NCBI GenBank assembly: GCA_016801885.1
Contig: CM028896.1
Location: forward strand, 15,532,501-15,596,500
Reading direction: 5' to 3'
Length of the DNA: 64,000 nucleotides
From: Toxotes chatareus
Taxonomy: Eukaryota > Chordata > Actinopteri > Toxotidae
In this document: one piece after another, positions 36,851 to 49,594 of the stretch
How the letters are laid out: each line of letters begins with the position of its first letter
Position numbering within the stretch: position 1 is the stretch's first letter
The notes under the pieces: model-generated
Seen by the model: only the letters and a program-made list of their open reading frames with translations
What the model was told of the DNA's origin: nothing
Database searches by the model: none
Made by a program: the position numbers and the translations under genes

Positions 36851-39800
36851 AAAAAAAAAAGAAGTCTACAACCCTGCAAGCTGTCATTCCAGGTGCCACA
36901 CTGAAAAACTGCCATCTGCTTTCAGACCATTTCTGATGCTGGTCCCCTGAGGATACTGAGATTTGACCCCTACAGGCTGCACTCTGACACGCTTTCTGGG
37001 TCGTATTTAGCATCGTTTTCTGTTTGCCTCAAACTACCATCCATCTGCAGGAGAATGTGGCTCCTGTCTCTAAAACCATGGTGAGGAAAACACAAACATC
37101 TCAAGCAGCGGGAGCCTGAACGGTGGTTGTTCGTCTGTCTAACACAGCTGCTGTTTTCAAAAACCACTAAACAACAGACAAAGTTACATTACAGCTGCGG
37201 GCTACTCTCCCTCTGTTGTTTTCTACTTATTAGCATTTTAAGACATCAAGTGCTGTAAAATACTCACTTCCTTGTCCATTATCCTAAATTTAAAACCCAC
37301 TTTGAAATACTGCTGATGTGTATTTTTAGTATCATTGGATATCAGCTGTCCTCCGAATCAATGTCACAGTATATCCGGGAAAGTCCACCCTCCCCGAGGA
37401 CAACTGCAATTAATACTTCACTGAAATACCACAAATACAGTAGAAAGGCTAAAAGACAGGGATATAAACACACTTACTAATTTCTAAATATACTAAGTAC
37501 ACTTTTTATCCATAGCGCTCTCTCATTTCGACACAGAAGTGACCGAATTTATTCTCGACGAGTCTGCTGAGTAATAACAGCTTATAAAATATTAAAAATT
37601 TTGTCCATTTACCCGAAACATTAGAGTAAAAACAAATCAGCCTTCAGTCATCTCTTAGCACTTACTGCATAAGACTTTTCATCCACTTTAGCTCAGATCC
37701 AAGTGAAGCAGATGAAACCAAGTGCCGCAGTACACGTTTCAACCTACGATGTGAACGCAAAAAGCCAGAAACATACACAGATTTAGGTCCAAAGGCTTCA
37801 AACGTGATCCAGTATCACAGCAGGAGACATTTCATCCATCAGCGGAGAACTCATTCTGTCGTCTGATGTTCTTAAAAGAAATAAAATAGCAAAGTAAACA
37901 ACAAATTTATCTTGAGCGGAACAAATCGGTAACGTTTGTTGGTGTTCTCAGTGGCCAACAGTAGCTGATATGTGCACGGGTCATCTGCCTCCCTGCAGGA
38001 AGTCTGTAAAATAAAGGAGCCAAAATCAATACTGGTAATAAGCCATCAACTGAACAAAAGAGGTCAGTGCTTCCAGACAGAGGGAGATTAGAGCTGGCAT
38101 GCTCGTCTGGGTACAACTCCTCAACACTGCTATTGGATGGAAGTTTTACTACCAAACATCTCCACTTTTATTGGACGTCCTGTATAATCTATTGTCCCTA
38201 CTCAGAGACTTATAAAAGATGGCTTTTTTTTTTTTTTTATTGACTTTTGCACATCATCAAATACACACAAGACCTTAAGTCCCACCCTACCTCTGAGCTG
38301 GTCTTTATTCTTTTTGCATAGTGGGATATTTTACTGCCTTTATAAAAGTCAAATTGACTTACATCTGATCTGGTGTTGCCAAACTCCTCCTCATAACAAA
38401 ACACTTTTTTACGCTCTAATCTAATTATTGTTAAAACATATCACTTTGTTGTAAATTCTAAGCACAGATAACAGATTTATTTGCAATTACATCGCATTGT
38501 TGAAAGTAATTTAGGACGTTAATATAGCTTTAATTTAGACTGAACCTCAAAAACTGCAGGCTAAAGAGGCGTTTTTAAAAACCCTAACCTTACGTCAAAA
38601 AAGGAAAAGGAAATCAAAGCCCTCAGAAAAAATGTTTTCACAACACCAGATGACCTTTTGAGTTAAGTTACAAGCATCATAACATTAAAACACATAGCTC
38701 TCATGTTCAAGAACAGAAAGCCAATGAAAGATATATGTGTGTATAAGGTCCTGAGTTAAATCTGTCGTAAATATTTTGTGTTCAGGTTGTTAACAGGTCA
38801 GAGGTAAGCCGACACTGATACTTTACTGGCATCTTTGATCTGTTTCCTTAGGAGGCTGCCTTGAAGGAATTTTTCCTTGGGAAACTAATTGTTTGACCAC
38901 TGATTTATGTCGTTCCTGACAAACAAAAAGCTTTGGGAGATCCACTGTGCTAGTTTGCCAGTGCTAACACTTATGCAATTTCCAGGACCAAAATAAGAGT
39001 TTCCCTCTTGGATGTTATTCCACCTCAGGGCTCATCTGGAGACAGGGAGGTGATGAGTAAATCAGGACCTTTTCGCCAGTTTCCCTCTCTCTGGTGGAAT
39101 CGGAGGATGTTAGATGTTACCTCTGAGTGTCATCAGTTGACTGCATGGTCCTAAAAGGAACACTTGGCCGATTTTCAGCCTTATTTCCATGCATTAGTCA
39201 TGAGAGTTACAGTATGACACCCACCATACTTCACAATGATCTCTCTATCACGGCAGTGAATACTGGAGAGGCCAAGAATGGACAAACAGCTCAGTCAGCT
39301 ACCAGAGTTTAGCCATATCATAAAATCACTTCCCTGGAAGTGTGTGGAAGATTTTAGTGCTAAAACAACAAATAAATTCGCCCGTTAGTCAATCGACAAG
39401 AAATCAGTCATACACGTTTTTTTTTTTTAACATAAAAAAGAAAAACGCCACGTAGGTCCAGCTTTTAGCGACGGCTACTAAATTAATCCACGGTAAGATT
39501 AATTAAGACATGTTCATTAATGTTTACAACCTGTGGCTCCAAACTGAAAATAAGCTGAGCAGCAGAAAACATGAAGTGTTAATAAATCCAAATAATGGAG
39601 CGAGTTAAAGTGGAACTCAGAGTCTGGACTCTGATGAACTACAAAAACACGGCTCACTGGCGATCGCGGAGACATGTTACAGAGCGATGCATCTTTTCAC
39701 TCACACACACACACAGATCTTTGGCAGAGAGAGACCACAGCAACCAACAGGTTTCAGCGGTGCTGTTAAGGAATTAACATTAATTATCTACAGCTGATAT

Positions 39801-42800
39801 ACAAAAGCCAGCGCCTGCCACAAGGAGAGACGTTGGAGCTCAGAGAATCCATGTATGTGAGCCCATCTCCAACTACAATAAGCTATATTGTGTATTAATG
39901 TTTGTTTTGAAGCACTGAAAAGAGAGCGCAGTCCATGTTGTTCCATTAGCATTATGTAACTCGAGCAGTGTGAGTTCAATAAGAAAACAGGGCTGCACAC
40001 AGTGCTGCTGCCAAGAGCTTCAGGATTCTCCCCCGGTGAGGGTAAAATCATGGAAAAGCCTAAACAGGTTGTGTTGGGCCTTTTGTTATTTGAGCGATGT
40101 TCTCATCAGCTTAGCTCAAATCCTGGGAACAACTCGAGACTGTGAATGCACAATTTATGCTTTTCTTTTTTTATTTTATGCTGTTAAATTCAGTTCCACA
40201 GACAAATCCTCTGGCAAGTTAGTTTTCACCTGCTTTGATGTAAACCAGACAAAGATCTCTTGTCACTGACCCTTCATGGATTTAATTCATCAAAAAATCC
40301 CCACAGGCCGATGCTTTCATTTTCTGGACCAGTTTAAATATTTGGTTTCCAGGGAAACCTCTTGACCGAGCATCAGTGCAAATATTTTTAAAACTGGCTG
40401 ACAAGAGTCCTCTTACTCTGCATTTTCTGACTAATCGGTAAACTTTCAGTCTAACAATAACAGTGCTGCCTGTTCTGGATGAGACGGACAATATTGTACC
40501 GGATGATGCTGCGCTGTTCAGACAGGTCATCTGTGGCTGGGTGCCAGCAGTAGCAGAGTTTATTCTCAAAGATTTCTCATCCCACATGCAGGACTCATTG
40601 CAGATGTGTATTTTGGCAGTGAAACGAACGACTGCAACACCAGACCTTTACAATAAAGTGGATCAGACAAAGAAAAAACATAAGCAAGATTTTAAAAAAG
40701 GTCAAAATCGGCTTTGTGACGAAAACAATCAGGTAAGTCAAGAGCTACAGTTTACAAACTCTTTTAAAAAGGTGCTTTATTTGTAAGTATTACCAAAACC
40801 AACCACACCAGGGACATTTTGTCGACAGAGCTTCTGGTTTTACATAAAACATTTGACCAGTGACGTTTGTCTGTAAATTAATGTTTATATTATGTTTTAT
40901 TTGCTGCAGCTCAGTGGGTACAGGACTGGAGTCAGTGGTTTGGCTCACAGTGTACGAGTCAAAATACAGTGCCCCCCTTTTCTTTTTATTCAATCAAGAG
41001 TCATTCTGAATTGAGGACAGATTCTGAATTGAGTTGGGACACTAAGAATCAGAATCAAACTGTGAGACTGCCAAAGATTCCCACCTCTAATCTTTAGAAA
41101 AATCACTGGATGTATGCTTGTAACTTAATGAGGATTGTGATCTCCGCCGTCTGGAATGTTTAGAAACTGGTTATAACTGATTTGTTTATGGAAGATTTTA
41201 AATTATACAGATGTACCAATTTGTGCTGTGTGTCTACTGCAACCTGGACAAATGGTTTTCAAGCCCCTGTAGACATTTATCAGGCTACCAATATCTCTCT
41301 GTCTAGATGTCTTGTGGCAGGCAATCTCATTAATTGTGAAATGGATATAAAAGCTCAAACTATAAACATTCTCCTCCTTTCTCCAGCAGTCTTTTCCAAA
41401 AAGTACAAGGCCCCAGGTGGCCCTGGAAGATCTCAGGAAGTTGTTGAACAAAGCTACTTGATCCAAGAGAACCAATAAAACACGCTCCGGTCCTGGAACC
41501 TGACCCTTTATTTATTTTAGTGGGCGACCACTATTTTGGAAATAACAATATAGCTGATTGATGAATTTGTGAATTCCACCAAAGGTACTAGTAAACTTCA
41601 CTACTACTGGTGATGTAAAGTTAAAGATTTCTTTGGAAATAATTATATTCAGGGTTATTCAGCAAAACTATTACTGCAATAATAATATTGCTGTTGTTTG
41701 TGTAAGTCTTTTGCAATATTTTGTAGTGAATAATCTAACACTTCTAACACTTTCATACTGTATTTTGATTTATCTGTTTTTTCTAATGCTTTCTCTGCTT
41801 GCTCTATACCTTCTCTTCCCACTGTACGTGGCCTGTTTCTTCTTCCGCTGCTATAACACCAAAAAATTCCTCTGTTACTTGATTGTATCACATCTAATGC
41901 TACTCATCAGTGGCACATTTGAGTCGGCAGAGCAGTTTCCACATTATTTAACAGATGACTGCTTCCAGCAGAGTGTCAGCAGGTTCACGAGAGGATGTGT
42001 GATATGCTATGCCTCAGTGGACTGAATAAAACTACAATGGCACACTTTGAAAACCCAACCCCCAATGAGACATTGATGACTCGTTCCAATCAATGGGATA
42101 TCTCCAGCTGATCAGATCTGAGAAAAAACCTGTTTTAGGTTAAATCAGGATTTAGAATACTTTTTTAAAAACGGCCTTGTTGTTGAATGGTGGAATATAA
42201 ATAAATAAATAAACTTGCCTTCCTAAGTTGTATTTTTGTTTAGTCAACATTTAATATTCATGTCTTATTTTCTGTCTCACAGTTCTACATATTTGCTCGC
42301 TCTATAAAAGTGATCAAATGACACTGATTTGGATTCAGTTTGTCATGAGTTCTATGATAAAATGAGAAACATATCCTCATATATTGTATTGAATACCCTA
42401 CGACCGGCTCACCAAAGAGGCCAACTAGTCTTTATGAGTTATATTTTACGATGAATGAGCTCACTGCTGTCCAGGTGGAGGATGAATCAGCTGCAGATGA
42501 GTTACCCACTGGTCATGCAAACACTCCGGCTTCAACAATGGAGCCACTGACATCAGCAGGTCCGTCATTATTCAGCCTTTATACTTCAGATTTGATGAGT
42601 AATAGTTATTTGATTAACTGAATATCTTGGTTAGTTATACATCTTACCAAAGCTCATGATTACTCTTCTTATACAAATTTCCCAAAGATAAATTAAATGT
42701 ATTCAACACATGACACCAACTAATCCATATCACGATACATCCACCACTGATCAGTTCATTCTGTGCAAGCAGAGAGTGCAAGCGTCTGCATCCTGTCTTG

Positions 42801-44409
42801 TTAATTATGTATTGACAAGACCCCGGGGAGAGACCTAATTTCACTGCTGACAAGCATTTGGTCAGCCAGCGTGTGACATGGTAACTGACAAAAACACATT
42901 ACAATACCGCATAAAGAATACATAAACCACTCTAAGACTGGAGGGGCTCAGAGAGGTTCAGCGTTCTCGAATGTTTGTGTTATTATCAGCGCAGAGGAAA
43001 GAGGGAGGCTGAGTTGCCTAACTTTAACTTAGAGGCCACTCAGAGATGGACGGTAGCAGGTTTGATGCAGTAAACTCTTCAGCGTAAACAGTATTTAGAC
43101 CTGCGCAGCCGCGGCTCAACGCCGGCCGACTGAAAAACACTGATAATTGTAAGTGTGTTTACTCCCGAGGATAAAAATGACCTAACGTCCAGCAGCTTGT
43201 GCTTGTGCAAGCATCCTGACATGTGCTGGATTGTGAAAATATCTCTTGAGAAAAATAACTAACGAGGCAATAAAGAGCAGTAGGTTTACAAACTGTTCTT
43301 AAGTGGGTGATGGTGAGAAAAACTGAAAAACTGAGCTCTGGAATTACAATAACATAGTCAAACAAAATGACAGATAATAGTGAAAATTGTCCATAACAGC
43401 TTCCTAAAGTCCTGGGTGATGTCCTCAGATGGTTTTGTGTGGAATGGGCGAGCAACTACTGTTATTAAAATAGCAATAGCTTGTTTAGCTGCCCCCAGGA
43501 TCCTGTGATAGTATTAAGCAGTCACTATATGTGTCACTAGAGAAAGTTTGGTGTTTTAGCTTGAAAAGTTATTTAAAAGATGAATCAGTCATCTAATCGT
43601 GTAATCTAGTCCACACGTTTCAGCCCAAACTTTCTAATCATAATGCTAATGATCTTGTGCTATATTAATATAGATTATAATGGTTAGGTGAGCCAGTATT
43701 CACATCAATAAATGATGAACATTTCTTGATTGCTCAGGCACATTCAAATAGCAGCCGAGGCATTTTCACGGTCTTAATCACGCTACTAAACTCCAGCTAC
43801 AGCTCATTTGGCTGAAGCTCAAGCAGTAAAACAGCTTCCAGGACACGGAAATGGAAACTGTGTCCTGTAAAATCACCACGCTGCTACACTGAGAACTGTT
43901 TACAGCCTTAACTCCAAACTTACCACCATCTGACTTGCCTGTGAATGTGAATCTGTCTGAAATAATGTATTATCTGCGATTTTGCAGCTGATGGATTTCT
44001 CCAAACGTATTAATATCCAGCGTGCTTCACAATAATTTAACAGTGAGCCATTTGGCTGTTTTCAGTTGACTTCAGTGATTCCTGGCAACTACAAACAGCC
44101 CTGGGCTTTAAAGTTGAGGTCTTGGAGGACGACATTCAATGGTATGAAGACTTGAATACACAGAGGAACTGCAGGTGTTCTTTCTAATCCCCTTTGACTA
44201 ACTGCCAACAAACACTGGAGACCAAGCGTGCCGTGACGATCGCCATCATGAAAATATGTCTTCATTTCAGTGAGACAAGGGCAGCATACGTCACCCATGA
44301 CAGCACGAGTAAATGTTTAGATTACAGAGGACACATAATACTGTTAACAGGAATGGACTCTTTTTCAAAACTTCATTAATGTTTGCCACTAGTGGAGAAA
44401 AGAAGGCTG

Positions 44410-44825
44410 AGAGTCTACAGTTCTGCCATGCTAGCTGCTCTGTGAGGCTGTACTGAGGTGCTGCTTTGACTTAAGCAGTAATGTCAGCCTGCTAACACAG
44501 CCACAATGGCATTGCTAATATGCTGATGTTAAGCAGATACGCTGTTATCTGTGGGTATGTCCCAGTACCCACCCTTGCAGTATTTGCTAGTACCTGCCTG
44601 TGAAATGCTTCCCACCCCAACATGTCAAACTTAACTTGCTGGCAGCAGTAAAGGAAAAGTCTGGGAATCCCCAAAGTCATTACAATTCATCATCTGGGAA
44701 CAATGAACGTCTGTGCAAAATTTCACTGCAGTCGGTGCAACAGTTGTAGTTGTAATAGCAGTGGGATGACCAAGTACCTGACGCTGCCATTACTAATTCT
44801 GCGTTGCTATCATGGCCAAAAATAA
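44410..44825 (+). repeat. dispersed percomorph repeat (family C), copy 3
   Basis: Contains CTGTGAGGCTGTACTGAGG, GCTAATATGCTGATGTTAAGC, CATTACAATTCATCATCTGGG and CTGTGCAAAATTTCACTGCA, ending CTATCATGGCCAAAAATAA. Same orientation as copies 1 and 2. Confidence 0.7.
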
Positions 44826-45589
44826 AAAAAATAAAAAAGCTTTCAGCACCATCTCTGGTAAATCACTTCTGACACTCAACACATCACCCACATTCCTCAC
44901 CTAAAAGACTTCCTGCAGACCACTTCATTTTAAATGAATGCACTTCATTAGCTGCAACAGCACTCTCCAGCCACAATCATTTAAACAGTCACATAACTGG
45001 GAAATGAGCTGAGTGTTCCAGCTTCGGTTCTGGTTAAAGTTGCTTTAAAATGGTGAGATCATCAGACATCAGCTGTTGCTACTGTATATGTGACGGTGGG
45101 CAGAGTAACTCCTGCTTCACACGCTGCTGACCTGAGTCTCTGGGAAAGACAAAGAGCATGAAAAAACAAGCAGAGTAAAAGACCTGGAGACCCAAATCTG
45201 GACTCTGCTTTTCATCATCACGGGAAACATCAGAATGTGTCCCCATGAAAAAAAAAAAAAAAAAAAAATGAACAAACTCTGGCCACCAAGACCATGCTAA
45301 AAAGAAAATGGCACCAAAAGACAAATGTGCTTGGAGTGATGTGGCATTAAAATCCCACAGAGCTACTTCACCAGCTCTTCATGCCACATTTGGTTAAACT
45401 GATTTCTTCTCCATGATTTCAGAAAATGGTTCCAATTTCTCCCATAAATTTAATTTTGTGCAGGAATTTTTCTTTTTTTGCTCAGTTGCCTACCTACCAT
45501 AGAAAACAAGCAAATATTCAGCTCTAAATTAAGTATGTCTGAAAAATATAATATGAATTCACTGTGAATTCATTTCAGATTAGAAACCA

Positions 45590-45725
45590 TTAGAGCTGAA
45601 GCAATTAGTCAATTAATCAATTACCTGATCTGACGGAAAATTCATCAGCTACTATTGGCCACTAACTACTTTGATCATCAATTAAATGTTTTGAGTCATT
45701 TTCCATGCAAAAAAAAGGCCTGACC
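45590..45725 (+). repeat. dispersed repeat (family A), copy 3, diverged fragment
   Basis: AGAGCTGAAGCAATTAGTC, AATTAATCAATTACC and ACTTTGATCATCAATTAAATG match both ends of the family A element, with the middle missing. Confidence 0.5.
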
Positions 45726-47454
45726 TAAAGTGTATGTGCAATCCCCATTCATGTGTAATGGCTGACCTTTGACCTCCACAGAGACAAAAGATGCACAATG
45801 TAAGTCTAAAGTAAATGTCTGCACACACAGTTTAATAAATACCTCTGTGCAGACTCTGAATCACGCTCAGACGTCCTGTAACCCCACATGGGGTCAAAGC
45901 TGCAGTTTGTTCCACGAAACCAAATAACACATTCATTACTCTGGTTGTTTAGTCTGAGGGATGCCGCTGGCATCGGTGCTTAACGTCTGCCTTAAAGAGA
46001 GCAATCCAAAAGCGGTGAGGTGTTCAGGCTTTCAAATGTGCGACTGTCGCTCTCCGTGTCTGGCTTATGTACGTATTACTGCTTCATCATTCTTGCTGTT
46101 GTTTCGCGCGTGGTGACGTCCACCTCATCTGCTCTGCGTCAGTTTACCTCTACAGTCTCATGAAAAATGATAAAATGTCCTTTTGTTAAAGGCCCTGTCG
46201 CATTTACCAGTTAAAACAGCAAACTGGACTTAATGTCCACAATTCAAGATAAGATGGAGACAAAATACTGCAGCAAACAGTCTTAAACAGTCTTGTGCCA
46301 CCTGCACCATCTGAGAGTCCAGAACAACATCAAACCTGCCAGTCACAGGTCACTGTTGAACAAGGCCAATTACAAGTTAAGTATTGTTATTATAGCAGCT
46401 TTCACTGACTCCCACTCATAAACCATCGCACAAATCCAGGTGCACAACAACCACTGTGAACAGTGGCCAAGCTGTGAACCCAGACCTTTGACGTTATGCT
46501 CATGTAGGTACTACAGACCATAGTGATTTTAACTAGTTAAACATTACTTTCACTGTCTCTGATCACAGACTGAACCCAATCCAGTTACTGTCAGATTTAA
46601 GAAAGATTTCAAATGTTGTCTTTTAAGGTCAGTATCATGTTGAGCCTTGTGAAGGCCAAACATGTTTTTGTGTATTACTGAAGGACATACAGTACTATCA
46701 CCCCAGCCTGTGTCAGAAATTCATTAATTTTCCATCTGCTCTCCTGCCAGCAGCCGTTCTCGTTACTCCCAGTTCCACAGCGGGGGTGCTAAAAACCCAT
46801 CTTTCCACAATTTTTTTTTTCATCATCAATGCAAATGTCAACTACACTGATCTACCAAGACATGTGAAAAACACACATGGTCCAGGTGCAGGTGTACGGT
46901 AAGTGTAAGTGATTTATCTCCAGTGAGCTCGCTCTGCAGTTTTCTGAAAATAACTCACAAGAACTGTACAGGAATCGACCGAGCAACAGCACAACAACCT
47001 CTGTGGAGGTTCGCTCGGTGCAGAGCAACACAGGAGCTGAAACAGACAGAGAGCAGGCTATTTCACTCAGCAGCAGTCCATTTCAGTGCTGGGAAGAGAA
47101 GGCAAATGTTTATCCCAGGCCTGCTCCGCTGCATCACTTATCCAGGTCCTCCACAATGACAAATATAAGTGTTTTCGGACACCACTTTGGGCAGAATGTC
47201 AACATTTGTCAGCGCCGCTGTCAGTGTCAAAAAATAAATCAATTTTCTGATGGGACACCACTATGGTTAAGGTTTAGGCACAAAAACTACTTGGTCAGAG
47301 TTAGAGAAACGTCATGGCATAAAATTAATTCAATGAGGTTAGGAAACCTCCATTGCCAATAAAAACAATAATTAAGGACAAATTAGGAAACTACCACAGC
47401 CATGGCTAAAATAAACCCAAACTGAATACTATTAGGAAATGGGAATTTTGTTGA

Positions 47455-47660
47455 CCATAGAGCTGCAACGATTTGCTAATCAAGTTATTGTTTTAGTTAC
47501 AGCAGCAGCAAACAGTGGCTACTATTCTCATTACCTATTCATCTGTTTCTTATATTAATCGTTCAGTTTACGAAATGCTAGAAAAAAATGTCAAAGTCAA
47601 AGTCGAAGGTGAAGGCGGTGTTTTCAAATGTTAGCTTTAGCTGTTCACGGGGACAGCAAA
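47455..47660 (+). repeat. dispersed repeat (family A), copy 4
   Basis: AGAGCTGCAACGATTTGCTAATC at the left, then TTAATCGTTCAGTTTACGAAATG and TTTTCAAATGTTAGC. It lies beside the CpG-rich block at 47.8 kb. Confidence 0.55.
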
Positions 47661-47789
47661 CAACCAGCAGCCTCAAGCTAGCTCACAGTGTTCCGGCATA
47701 CAGACCTGGCTAAACAGCCCAAAACACACCCACAACATCCATGTTAGCACAAGCAGCGAATACGTAGCTTTAGTGATGTGAAGCAGAGG

Positions 47790-48190
47790 CCTCCAATTCA
47801 GGGAAGAGTCGATCCGAATCACAGCAGAGACAAACATCCGCATTCGAGTCCCCGCTTGCCGGGGCAGCTAGCTAAGCTAGCTCAGCTAATGGGCGACCAA
47901 GAAAATAACAGGAACACGGTAATTTCATCTTCACCGCCGCCCGTCAGGGATGCTAAGCTACAGGCAGGGTTTGGTTTTCGGTTGGGTTTTCTTTTTAAAT
48001 GAAATGACATATGAAACGTAACAGCGGCTTGCTAGTTCTTCAGGTGAGCGTGACGTCCAGCGCCAGGTGAGACGCAAGGATTGAAAATTACACGGCGCCA
48101 TTGGGAAGGGTGCGTTTGATTTACTCTCCGGCGTGTGGAGTATCCGATTTGTGAGTGAGTGTAACACCGCACCAACTTTGTCTGTCGCTG
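47790..48190. promoter_or_regulatory. CpG-rich block, possible promoter of an unidentified transcript
   Basis: Roughly two dozen CpG dinucleotides occur in 400 bp, including CACCGCCGCCCG, GAGCGTGACGTCC and CACGGCGCCATTGGG, against very few in the flanking kilobases. A CRE-like GTGACGTCC, an inverted CCAAT (CCATTGG, about 48097) and a consensus plus-strand donor (TTCAG|GTGAGC at 48043) are present. No coding exon could be attached on either strand. A decayed promoter or a non-coding RNA start are both possible. Confidence 0.35.
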
Positions 48191-48345
48191 TCTGAAAAGT
48201 AAGAAGTGACTCAGGTAAATACAGTAGAGCAGAAAGTGTATTTTCAAACACATCTGCCTCTGAAATGTAATGGAGAAAAGCAATACAGTGACATACAGGT
48301 CATGTAACTTAAAACGGTACTTAAGTACATTAATTTCAGCAGGTG
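48190..48345 (-). repeat. dispersed repeat (family D, ACTTAAGTAC type), copy 1
   Basis: CCTCTGAAATGTAATGGAG and AAACGGTACTTAAGTACATT match, in reverse, an element with polymorphic CTTAAGTA ends that I recognise from percomorph genomes. Limits approximate. Confidence 0.5.
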
Positions 48346-49114
48346 TTTTTTTTTTTTGTTTGAAAGTTTTTTATTAAGTCACCATGTTGTGATTTTAAAA
48401 AAAGCTTTTTATTTCATGGGGTTGCAGAAAGATACACAATAACTCTTTTTCTTTTAGTTTTTAAGAAAGATGTCATGGAAAAGAAAAAAAAAACTGTATT
48501 ACTGTCCCCATCTATTCACTCGACCACATCCTGTAAAGCAACCACCACTGCGTCAGTTTACTTCCTCTACACTCTGTCTCACTAAGAAAACCAGCCTTTT
48601 AACTTCACAATGAGCGTAACTTTATATTTGTAAGACTGGAAAAGTGGCATCAAGTCTAATTATGTAAAAGAGAAATAGATTTGTTCTCTTTTATCCCCAG
48701 AAAGCTGTGTTCATGTATTATACAGCACGTCCTGTATGAAGCACAGCAGCTTTGTCTTTGTGCAGTGAAAAAGCTGAGGGAAACAAATTAAAATTACTTT
48801 CTAAATTAGCATCCGGACAGCACTCAGTCACTCGGTCATTATGTACAATGCAGAGTGTTGTTTGGTGGGTCGAACTACCCTCCATGTCCACTTTATCCTT
48901 TTCATGAAGACGTCCCAAGAGTTCAGTCCAAGTAATGAAAGGTCTGTATATGTGATTAGTCTGAAAATGAAGGTTGAAAGAGTCTCTAAATTACACTGCC
49001 CATACAAGTACAATGATCCCTGTTTTCCTTGGTTTTTATTTTTGGTACTGAATGTCCACATCCACAACAGCAGAACAAGGGTGTTGACCATTTGTTAGCG
49101 GATCCATAGTGCCC

Positions 49115-49345
49115 TCTAGTGAGCAGTGTTGGACAATAACTGAATACGTTTAACTACTGTACAGCAAAGTACAACTTTGAGTTCCCCTGTACTTTGGAAA
49201 ATTTCAGTATTTTATACTGTCTTTACAGCTATAAAATACTATAGATTCTTCAGCCAAAGAAATTAAGATTTTACATAAAACAATAAATAAGATTATGAAG
49301 CACAGTATTGTGTATTTTTATAGACTAAACCATGAGTTTAGTTTT
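49115..49345 (+). repeat. dispersed repeat (family D), copy 2
   Basis: AGTGTTGGACAATAACTGAA, then AAAGTACAACTTTGAG, CTGTACTTTGGAAAATTTCAG and AAATTAAGATTTTACATAAAAC follow the family D left half in order. Confidence 0.55.
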
Positions 49346-49594
49346 AGTTTTAGTTAAAGCCCGGTTGCATCATTTACACAAAATATAGCATGGTTGATGC
49401 CTCTTTATTATCCTGACTATGTCACCGATGGTTGATGTGTATTCATGCAATGACATTTGTGACAGTTTTAAGGTGAAACTTGAGCTTGTTGTATCTAACA
49501 CTGGGTCCAAAAAACATTAGTTTGGGTAAATAACCCAACAGTAATAAGAAAATATTTCTTCTTTAATGAATCAAATCAAATAATCACCTCGCTG

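Larger units (their letters stand above)
26330..47790. other. intergenic stretch of about 21 kb without a supported gene
   Basis: I looked for runs of coding-like translation flanked by splice sites on both strands and found none. Open frames here are short, of low complexity or rich in hydrophobic AT codons (for example 41633-42025, plus), with no family resemblance. Recognisable content is limited to the repeat copies listed separately and simple A, T and C runs. Regulatory elements cannot be judged from one sequence. Confidence 0.5.

Noticed and set aside
41633..42025. A 130-codon plus-strand open frame with hydrophobic stretches
   Set aside because: AT-driven composition, no family resemblance, no flanking splice sites and no promoter; it could be mistaken for a membrane protein.
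45553..45573. A small inverted repeat (ATGAATTCA / TGAATTCAT)
   Set aside because: Nine-base AT-rich arms are expected by chance in a 64-kb window of this composition.
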